From contig JAAXJP010000734.1 of NCBI GenBank assembly GCA_012269805.1, forward strand, positions 1 to 8,607: a stretch of DNA of 8,607 nt, written 5' to 3'. Positions 1 through 5,248 of this stretch are shown piece by piece. The notes under the pieces are model-generated. The model was given only the letters and a program-made list of their open reading frames with translations. It was not told the origin of the DNA and made no database searches. The stretch is from Rubrivirga sp. (GTDB lineage Bacteria > Bacteroidota > Rhodothermia > Rhodothermales > Rubricoccaceae). Position 1 is the first letter of the stretch, and each line of letters starts with the position of its first letter. Made by a program: the position numbers and the translations under genes.

Positions 1-78
1 CCGGAGGGCTCCACCACGCCCTCTCCCGGTGCCGACCCCGCTGCGGAGCGTCTTCTTCACCCTTCAGCCCGTCTCCCG
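1..78. other. Upstream flank, no gene assigned
   Basis: All three forward frames are open through this short GC-rich stretch, so it could hold the tail of an upstream gene that overlaps the next one. No family can be recognised from 26 codons. There is no Shine-Dalgarno-like purine run before the ATG at 79; the immediate leader is pyrimidine-rich. I see no clear promoter or hairpin. Confidence 0.4.
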
Positions 79-417
79 ATGTCCTACAAGAAGATCAACG
101 CCATCGTCCGCGAGTGCTGCCTCGACAAGGTGAGGCGGGCGCTCCAGGCGGTCGGCGCCGCCGGTCTCACGGTCACCCACGTCCGCGGTGCGGGCGAGTA
201 CGTCAACACGTTCGGGCGGGACACCCTCTCGCGCCACGCCCGTATCGAGGTGTTCGCTGAGGACGGGAACGTGGAGCGCCTCGTCGCGGCCATTCACGCC
301 GCCGCCTACACGGGGCAGACCGGGGACGGCGTCGTCGCGGTGCTCCCGGTGGAGGCGTTCTATCACATCCGTGCGGCCACCCCGGTCTCGTCCCCCGCCA
401 GCTCCGGCCCCTCGTGA
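79..417 (+). CDS. PII-like signalling protein with shortened T-loop
   Basis: 112-residue protein of the P-II (GlnB/GlnK) superfamily, a trimeric cytosolic sensor that binds adenine nucleotides and controls partner proteins. Seen in the sequence: an N-terminal strand KKINAIVRE (residues 4-12) in the place of the GlnB start, the GITGMTVT-like segment at 27-33, and the B-loop TGQTGDG at 78-84 followed by VAVLPVEAFYHIR (86-98), all as in PII. The T-loop region (about 37-54) is about five residues shorter than in E. coli GlnB and lacks Tyr51, the uridylylation site. The RTGE motif after the last strand is also missing. A Cys pair lies at 13-14. This fits the PII-NG type reported beside heavy-metal efflux genes better than a nitrogen regulator, and the copper ATPase in the same cluster agrees with that. 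The ATG at 79 is chosen because it starts at the conserved first strand. The partner is unknown. Confidence 0.82.
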   Translation: MSYKKINAIVRECCLDKVRRALQAVGAAGLTVTHVRGAGEYVNTFGRDTLSRHARIEVFAEDGNVERLVAAIHAAAYTGQTGDGVVAVLPVEAFYHIRAATPVSSPASSGPS

Positions 418-483
418 CGAAACCCGCCCTCGGGGCTCGCAACTGTAATCACCCGCGCCTCCCGGCGTCCCTACAGGTAGACA
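418..483 (+). promoter_or_regulatory. Intergenic gap, weak promoter candidate
   Basis: This 66-nt gap is the largest non-coding stretch inside the cluster and lies directly before the sigma-factor gene, so it is the best place for an internal promoter. Bases 444-449 (TGTAAT) match a sigma-70 -10 box at five of six positions and sit in the most AT-rich spot nearby, but no -35 box stands at proper spacing. An ECF-style AAC (441-443) and CGTC (466-469) are also present, but 22 nt apart instead of the usual 16-17. A 4-bp hairpin (426-436) is too weak to be a terminator. Assignment rests mainly on position. Confidence 0.2.
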
Positions 484-1104
484 ATGACTGAACCGCAGGC
501 AGATGCCGCTCCTCACACCTTGGTCGAGGCCCACCTCGTCGCGGGCAGGGCCTACCTGCTCGCCTACGTCGCCTCCCGCGTGAACGACCCCGCCCTCGCC
601 GAAGACGTCGTGCAAGACAGCCTGCTCCGAGCCCTCCGCGCCGCCCCCGACCTCCGGGACGAGGAGAAGCTCGTCCCGTGGTTCCGCCGCATCGTCGCCA
701 ACGCCATCGCCGACGTGTACCGGAGGCGCGACCGCGAGGCCGCGTCTCTCGAACGCTACCGGCACGAGCGGGAAGGCGCCGTGCCTCCCACGGAGGACGA
801 GGCGCTCTGCCTCTGTTTCCAGGCGCTCCTCCCGACGCTCAAGGCCGAGTACCGCGTGCTGATCGAGGCGCTGGAGCTGGAGGGGCGCGACCCCGACGCC
901 GTCGCCCGCGAGCTCGGCATCACCCGAGGCAACCTCAACGTGCGGCGCCACCGCGCCCGCCGCCAGCTCCGCGAGCGGCTGGAAGCGCTGTGCACGGCGT
1001 GCCCCGACCACGGCTTCCACGCCTGCGACTGCCCGCCCCGCGAAGAACGCCTCGACCCGGAGCGGCCTGAGCCTGTCCCTGCCCCTGACTCCGCCATCCG
1101 ATGA
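484..1104 (+). CDS. ECF-type sigma factor with Cys-rich metal-sensing signature
   Basis: 206-residue RNA polymerase sigma factor of the sigma-70/ECF class, which directs polymerase to stress promoters. Region 2 spans about 20-85, with the core-binding helix around 34-51 (DPALAEDVVQDSLLRAL) and the -10 recognition segment PWFRRIVANAIADVYRR (65-81). Region 4 spans about 105-167, with a helix-turn-helix at about 136-162 (ARELGIT, then RRHRARRQL). Unusual is a CLC pair at 109-111 at the front of region 4, plus a tail with C170, C173, H176, H179, C181 and C183. This resembles the CxC plus C-terminal Cys-rich domain of CorE-like, metal-regulated sigma factors, which sense metal without an anti-sigma partner; none is encoded next to it here. 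The stop overlaps the next start by 4 nt (ATGA), suggesting translational coupling. The sigma-factor call is firm; metal sensing is inferred, and the metal cannot be told from sequence. Confidence 0.9.
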   Translation: MTEPQADAAPHTLVEAHLVAGRAYLLAYVASRVNDPALAEDVVQDSLLRALRAAPDLRDEEKLVPWFRRIVANAIADVYRRRDREAASLERYRHEREGAVPPTEDEALCLCFQALLPTLKAEYRVLIEALELEGRDPDAVARELGITRGNLNVRRHRARRQLRERLEALCTACPDHGFHACDCPPREERLDPERPEPVPAPDSAIR

Positions 1105-1814
1105 ACGGACCCTACGACTACGGATACTGGCTGATGGCCGTCGTGATGTCGGTCATCTTCGTCGCCTTCGCCTTCAGCTTCACGCGCCCGAAGAACTGGC
1201 GCGACTGGCGCTCCTTCGGGGCGTTCTCGGCCTTCGTCGTGGCGCTCTTCGCGGAGATGTACGGGTTCCCGCTCACGATCTACCTCCTCTCGGGGTGGCT
1301 CGGGAGCCGGTACCCCGGCCTCGACCTCTTCGCCCACGACAGCGGGCACCTCTGGCAGACCCTCTTCGGGATCGGGGAAGGGAGCCCGTGGGCGGCCCAC
1401 TTCAACGTGCTCCACGTGCTGAGCAACGTGCTCATCGGCGGCGGCGTCCTCGTGGTCATGAGCGCCTGGCGCGTGCTCTACCAGGCGCAGCGGGACGGCC
1501 GCCTGGCGACGACGGGGCTCTACGCGCGCGTCCGCCACCCGCAGTACGTCGGGTTCGTGGCGGTCCTCTTCGGCTTCCTCGTGCAGTGGCCCACCCTCCT
1601 CACGCTGGCGATGTTCCCCGTGCTGGTCTGGAGGTACGCCCGGCTCGCGCGCATCGAGGAGCGCGAGGTCCGCAAGCGCTTCGGCGCGGCCTACGACGCC
1701 TACGCGGCCCAGGTCCCCCGCTTCGTCCCCCGCCCGGGCGTCCGCTACGACGAGCCCGCGTCGCCGCCGGAGCCGCCTGGCAAGGAGCGCCAGCCCGAGG
1801 TGACCTATGGATAA
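1101..1814 (+). CDS. Isoprenylcysteine methyltransferase-like membrane protein
   Basis: 237-residue integral membrane protein of the ICMT/phospholipid methyltransferase-like superfamily, which transfers methyl groups from S-adenosylmethionine to membrane-borne substrates. Hydrophobic segments lie at about 8-27, 40-65, 103-122 and 148-180. The family signature is clear in the C-terminal half: GLYARVRHPQYVGF (139-152), then the EE pair at 186-187 and FGAAYDAYAAQVPRF (194-208). Between the second and third helices lies an unusual loop with H79, D80, H83, H100 and H105. The tail after 210 is Pro/Glu-rich and probably flexible. It overlaps the sigma gene by 4 nt and the next gene by 8 nt. Bacterial homologues rarely have a known substrate; the context suggests a role in envelope adaptation under metal stress, which is inference. 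No isoprenylated-protein substrate is expected in bacteria. Confidence 0.85.
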   Translation: MNGPYDYGYWLMAVVMSVIFVAFAFSFTRPKNWRDWRSFGAFSAFVVALFAEMYGFPLTIYLLSGWLGSRYPGLDLFAHDSGHLWQTLFGIGEGSPWAAHFNVLHVLSNVLIGGGVLVVMSAWRVLYQAQRDGRLATTGLYARVRHPQYVGFVAVLFGFLVQWPTLLTLAMFPVLVWRYARLARIEEREVRKRFGAAYDAYAAQVPRFVPRPGVRYDEPASPPEPPGKERQPEVTYG

Positions 1815-2448
1815 CGCCGTCGCCCTCGTCCGCGCCTACCTCCACGTCAACGGCTACTTCACCGTCACGGAGTACCCCGTCCTCGAGGCCGCCCGACACG
1901 GCGGCTACCGCACCGTCACCGACCTCGACGTGCTGGCGGTCCGCTTTCCGGGAGCGGGCCGCCGCGTGCTCGGGCGAGGGGGGCGGCACCGGTTCGAGAC
2001 GGACCCGGCCCTGCGCGTTCCCGCCGACCGCCCCGACATGCTGGTGGCGGAGGTGAAGGAGGGGCGGGGGCGCTTCAACGAGGCCACGCTCGACGCGGCC
2101 GTGATCGAGGCGGCCCTGGCCCGGTTCGGGTGCGCCGGCCCGGACGAGGCCGCCCCCGCCGCGCAGGAGCTGCTCCGCCGGGGCACCGCCCAGCTCACGG
2201 CCGGCCACCAGGTCCGCCTGGCCGTCTTTTCCTCCGACGGCGCGCGCAGCCACCCGGCCCCCCTCGCGCTCTCGCTCGGGCACATGGCCGGGTTCGTCCA
2301 GGACCACCTCCGCGCGCACTGGGACGTCCTCCACCACGCGCAGTCGCGGGACCCCGCGCTCGGGTTCCTGATGATGCTCGAAAAGGCCGCCCGCATGCGA
2401 CCGACCCCTCCTTCGTCCACCCCCAGCCTCGCCTCCCATGACTCGTGA
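1807..2448 (+). CDS. Hypothetical protein, possible PD-(D/E)XK nuclease fold
   Basis: 213-residue soluble protein that I do not recognise as a named family. There is no signal peptide or membrane segment. The N-terminal half shows residues in the order typical of PD-(D/E)XK nucleases: E22 in an early helix/strand region, D39 and D41 in a hydrophobic strand ([11 protein letters not shown], 38-48), and an E-V-K triad (82-84) at the end of a strand (MLVAEVKEG, 78-86). The C-terminal half holds helical segments and a well-formed end ([15 protein letters not shown] 163-177, then [13 protein letters not shown] 182-194), so the protein looks complete. The last 15 residues are Pro/Ser-rich and overlap the next gene by 11 nt; the start overlaps the previous gene by 8 nt. 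Such tight packing suggests co-expression with the sigma factor. Nuclease activity is a guess from spacing of acidic residues; a non-catalytic role is possible. Confidence 0.75.
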   Translation: MDNAVALVRAYLHVNGYFTVTEYPVLEAARHGGYRTVTDLDVLAVRFPGAGRRVLGRGGRHRFETDPALRVPADRPDMLVAEVKEGRGRFNEATLDAAVIEAALARFGCAGPDEAAPAAQELLRRGTAQLTAGHQVRLAVFSSDGARSHPAPLALSLGHMAGFVQDHLRAHWDVLHHAQSRDPALGFLMMLEKAARMRPTPPSSTPSLASHDS

Positions 2449-3187
2449 TTCCGTCGCCCTCGTCACCGGTGCCGCCTCCGGCATCGGCCGCGCCATCGCC
2501 CTCCGCTACGCCCGCGACGGCTTCCGCGTCGTCGTCTCCGACGTGGACGAGGCCGGAGGACGGGAGGCCGTGCAGAAGATCGAGGAGGGCGGGGGAGGGG
2601 CCCTCTTCGTCTCGGCCGACGTGTCGGACCCGGCCGCCTGCGAGGCCCTCGTCGCCGAGACCGTCCGCGCCTTCGGCCGGCTCGACGTCGCCTGCAACAA
2701 CGCCGGCATCGGCGGGGAGCAGGCCCCGACGGCGGATTACCCCGTCGAGGCGTGGCAGCGCGTGCTCGGCGTCAACCTCTCGGGCGTCTTCTACGGCATG
2801 AAGGCCCAGATCCCGGCGCTGCGCGAGGCCGGCGGCGGGGCCATCGTCAACGTGGCCTCGATCCTCGGGCAGGTCGGGTTTGCCGGTGCCCCGGCCTACG
2901 TCGCCGCCAAGCACGGCGTCGTGGGGCTCACCAAGACCGCCGCCATCGAGCTGGCGGCCGAGGGCATCCGGGTCAACGCCGTCGGCCCCGCCTTCATCGA
3001 GACGCCGATGATCTCGGCGCTCGAGGAGGACCCCGAGACGCTCGCCATGCTCGTCGGCCTCCACCCCGCGGGGCGGCTGGGCACGCCCGACGAGGTCGCG
3101 GCCCTCGTCGCGTGGCTCTCGTCCGACGAGGCCTCGTTCGTCACCGGGGCCTACTACCCCGTCGACGGCGGGTACCTCGCACGGTGA
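2438..3187 (+). CDS. Short-chain dehydrogenase/reductase (classical SDR)
   Basis: 249-residue NAD(P)-dependent oxidoreductase of the classical SDR family, soluble and usually tetrameric. The full set of motifs is present: the cofactor-binding TGAASGIG (10-17), D35 at the end of the second strand, which usually favours NAD(H) over NADP(H), NNAG (87-90), and the catalytic tetrad N113, S141, Y154 and K158 (YVAAK). The substrate-side segment GPAFIETPM (183-191) and the C-terminal VDGGY (242-246) are typical of FabG-like and glucose-dehydrogenase-like members. Length is normal. It starts 11 nt inside the preceding gene. The substrate cannot be read from sequence; fatty-acyl or other lipid carbonyls are possible because a CFA synthase follows two genes later, and SDR genes also accompany CFA synthases in some sigma-controlled stress operons of Proteobacteria. 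Confidence 0.93.
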   Translation: MTRDSVALVTGAASGIGRAIALRYARDGFRVVVSDVDEAGGREAVQKIEEGGGGALFVSADVSDPAACEALVAETVRAFGRLDVACNNAGIGGEQAPTADYPVEAWQRVLGVNLSGVFYGMKAQIPALREAGGGAIVNVASILGQVGFAGAPAYVAAKHGVVGLTKTAAIELAAEGIRVNAVGPAFIETPMISALEEDPETLAMLVGLHPAGRLGTPDEVAALVAWLSSDEASFVTGAYYPVDGGYLAR

Positions 3188-3201
3188 ACCCCCTCCGCCT
3201 C

Positions 3202-3939
3202 ATGACGCCGCTCACCCCGAACCCGTTCTGCCGGCCCCCGGCCCGCGCGACGCGGACCGCGCTCGCCGCCCTCGCGCTGAGCCTGGGCGCGTCGGCGGTG
3301 GCCGCTCAGCAGATGCCGCTCGCCCTCGTCGAGGGCAGCCGCTACACGCGCCGCACCGTCGACGCCCAGGGGGCGGAGGGCGCGTGCCAGACCCTGGAGG
3401 TCGGCGCCGTCGTCGTCACCGGCGAGGAGATGGCGGCGACGCTCACGGTGCGGCCCTGCGACGGGGACGCCGCCGACGCGTCCGAGACCACGATTCGGTG
3501 CCGGGTCGACGAGGCGGGCATGGTGATGAACGTCGTCGCGCTCCTCGGCCCCGAGGGCCGAGACCTCGCGCTGCGCGTGACGGGCGACGCGCTCCTCTAC
3601 CCCGGCCCGCCGGCCGAGCGCGTCGCCCTCGACGACGTGACGCTGGAGGCCGACGTCGTGCGCGGCACGCTCGGCTTCCTCGGCGGGAGGAGCCGCGTCG
3701 ATTTCCAGAACCGCGTGGCCCGGCCCTCGGCCACCGACGCGCCTGCCGGGGCCTACACCGTCACCGAGACGGTCCGCCTGCGGGCCTACGTCCTCGGGGT
3801 CCGGGTCAAGAACGCCCGCTACCGGGCCGAGGAGACGCTCCTCCCCGGCGGCGGCCTCGTCCGGCAGGTGCTCACGTCCTCGGACGGGGGCTCCGTCGTG
3901 CTCGCCCTCGCGGACGGACCCCGCCAGTCTCTCCCGTGA
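3202..3939 (+). CDS. Secreted DUF3108/TapB-like protein
   Basis: 245-residue exported protein. Residues 1-35 form a plausible signal peptide: a basic segment with R11, R15 and R18, a hydrophobic core (ALAALALSLGASAV, 20-33), and likely cleavage after AVAA at 35. The mature part is rich in predicted beta strands with alternating hydrophobic residues, and contains C62, C86 and C100; the only other cysteine, C10, is in the leader. The layout (an early GSRYTRRTVD segment, a middle LLYPGPPAERV stretch at 131-141, and late YTVTETVRLRAYVLGVRVK at 185-203) resembles DUF3108/TapB-type periplasmic proteins of Bacteroidota, whose function is not established. A GTG at 3184, in frame and overlapping the previous stop as GTGA, is an alternative start adding six residues. 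I prefer the ATG because of its pyrimidine-rich leader like its neighbours. The family call is tentative; secretion is likely. Confidence 0.75.
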   Translation: MTPLTPNPFCRPPARATRTALAALALSLGASAVAAQQMPLALVEGSRYTRRTVDAQGAEGACQTLEVGAVVVTGEEMAATLTVRPCDGDAADASETTIRCRVDEAGMVMNVVALLGPEGRDLALRVTGDALLYPGPPAERVALDDVTLEADVVRGTLGFLGGRSRVDFQNRVARPSATDAPAGAYTVTETVRLRAYVLGVRVKNARYRAEETLLPGGGLVRQVLTSSDGGSVVLALADGPRQSLP

Positions 3940-5207
3940 AGCCCACCTCTCGCACCTACGCCTCCAACGGGTCTGGCCGCTCCGCCGCCGACCCTGTCGT
4001 GGTCGCCACCGCACGGCCGGCCGGCGGGTCCCCACTCCCGCCCCTGGAGCCCATCCGTCCGGTCCGCCACCGGGGCACCTCCCCGGCCCACTGCGTCGTC
4101 CTCGAGCTGGCGGCCCACACGGGCCTCACCATCGACGGCCCCAACCCGTGGGACCCCCAGGTCCACGACGACCGCTTCTACAAGCGCGTCGTCCGCGGCG
4201 GCTCGCTCGGCCTCGGCGAGAGCTACGTGGACGGGTGGTGGGACGCCGAGCGCCTCGACGAGACGTTCTGCCGCCTGCTCCGCCCGGACGCCCGCGCGGC
4301 CGTCCAGCGGGCGATTCGCAGCCCGCGGGTGCTCCTCCCGGCGATCGCGGCGGCCCTCGCGGGCAGGGCGCGGCCGTCGAAGGCGTTCGAGGTCGGCGAG
4401 CGTCACTACGACCTCGGCAACGACCTCTTCGAGGCCATGCTCGACCGGCGCATGGTCTACACCTGCGGCTACTGGGCCGATGCCGACACCCTCGACGCGG
4501 CGCAGGAGGCCAAGCTCGACCTGGTCTGCCGCAAGATCGGCCTCCAGCCGGGCGACTGCGTGCTCGACGTCGGGTGCGGCTGGGGGAGCTTCCTCGCCTT
4601 CGCGGCCGAGCGCTACGGCGCCCACGGCGCCGGCGTCACCGTTTCGGAGGAGCAGGTGGCCCTCGCCCGCGAGCGGCTGGCGGGCCTCCCCGTCGAGGTC
4701 CGGCTCCAGGACTACCGGGACATCGACCCGTCCGAGTCGTTCGACCACGTCGTCTCGCTCGGGATGTTCGAACACGTCGGCGTCGAGAGCTACCGGACGT
4801 TCATGCGGGTCGTCGCGCGCCACCTCAAGGACGACGGGCTCTTCTTGCTCCACACCATCGGCGGCAACCACTCCGTCCGCTCGACCGACCCGTGGATCGG
4901 GAAGTACATCTTCCCGAACTCGATGCTCCCCTCCATCCGCCAGATCGGGCGGGCGACGGAGGGGCTGTTCGTGGTGGAGGACTGGCACAACCTCGGTGCC
5001 CACTACGACCGGACGCTGATGGCGTGGCACGAGAACGTCGAGCGGGCGTGGCCGTCGCTCCAGGACCGCTACGACGAGCGGTTCCGGCGGATGTGGACGT
5101 ACTACCTCCTCCAGTGCGCCGGCCTGTTCCGGGCGCGTGGCGCCCAGCTCTGGCAGGTCGTGCTCTCCAAGAACGGGGTCCCCGGGGGCTACGCGTCGGT
5201 CCGCTGA
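3936..5207 (+). CDS. cfa: Cyclopropane-fatty-acyl-phospholipid synthase
   Basis: 423-residue enzyme that adds a methylene group from S-adenosylmethionine across the double bond of unsaturated acyl chains in membrane phospholipids. It aligns along nearly its whole length with E. coli Cfa: GSLGLGESYVDGWW (89-102), HYDLGNDLF (157-165), the SAM-binding VLDVGCGWGS (209-218) and the LWQVV end (405-409). The residues matching the bicarbonate/active site of E. coli Cfa (C139, E239, H266, I268, Y317) are all kept as C177, E279, H306, I308 and Y357, so it should be active. The GTG start at 3936 forms a GTGA overlap with the previous stop; it gives about 45 residues of low-complexity extension before the homologous region. 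A GTG at 3999 is an alternative, and there is no in-frame ATG before the conserved core. CFA formation is a known membrane stress response. A relative acting on other unsaturated lipids, such as furan-fatty-acid methyltransferases, is less likely. Confidence 0.95.
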   Translation: MKPTSRTYASNGSGRSAADPVVVATARPAGGSPLPPLEPIRPVRHRGTSPAHCVVLELAAHTGLTIDGPNPWDPQVHDDRFYKRVVRGGSLGLGESYVDGWWDAERLDETFCRLLRPDARAAVQRAIRSPRVLLPAIAAALAGRARPSKAFEVGERHYDLGNDLFEAMLDRRMVYTCGYWADADTLDAAQEAKLDLVCRKIGLQPGDCVLDVGCGWGSFLAFAAERYGAHGAGVTVSEEQVALARERLAGLPVEVRLQDYRDIDPSESFDHVVSLGMFEHVGVESYRTFMRVVARHLKDDGLFLLHTIGGNHSVRSTDPWIGKYIFPNSMLPSIRQIGRATEGLFVVEDWHNLGAHYDRTLMAWHENVERAWPSLQDRYDERFRRMWTYYLLQCAGLFRARGAQLWQVVLSKNGVPGGYASVR

Positions 5208-5248
5208 CCATATCCCCCAGTGCCTCCTCTCACCCCACCCGTCTTCCC
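5208..5248 (+). other. Short pyrimidine-rich spacer before the copper ATPase
   Basis: This 41-nt spacer is dominated by C and T, with no inverted repeat and no T-tract, so it does not look like a terminator. There is no purine-rich ribosome binding site before the ATG at 5249; the start follows GTCTTCCC. Transcription probably continues from the cfa gene into the ATPase gene. A weak promoter cannot be excluded. Confidence 0.4.

Noticed and set aside
426..436. Small hairpin after the PII-like gene
   Set aside because: A 4-bp stem with a 3-nt loop and no T-tract is too weak for a terminator.
441..469. ECF-like promoter pair AAC and CGTC before the sigma gene
   Set aside because: The 22-nt spacing is longer than the usual 16-17, and CGTC is common by chance at this GC content, so autoregulation cannot be claimed.
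64..1020. A 318-codon reverse frame opposite the PII-like and sigma genes
   Set aside because: No motif is visible, and it lies antisense to two genes with clear family signatures.
3384..3935. In-frame open extension upstream of the CFA synthase start
   Set aside because: It overlaps the secreted-protein gene and reads as low-complexity Arg/Gly/Pro sequence. The GTG at 3936 with its GTGA overlap is a better start.
4013..4025. GGCCGGCCGG-type palindrome inside the CFA synthase gene
   Set aside because: It is coding sequence, in Arg/Pro/Gly codons, and such palindromes are frequent by chance at this base composition.
4148..5248. In-frame open extension upstream of the copper ATPase start
   Set aside because: It lies inside the CFA synthase gene in another frame and has no recognisable content. 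The His-rich N-terminus beginning at 5249 is typical of CopB.
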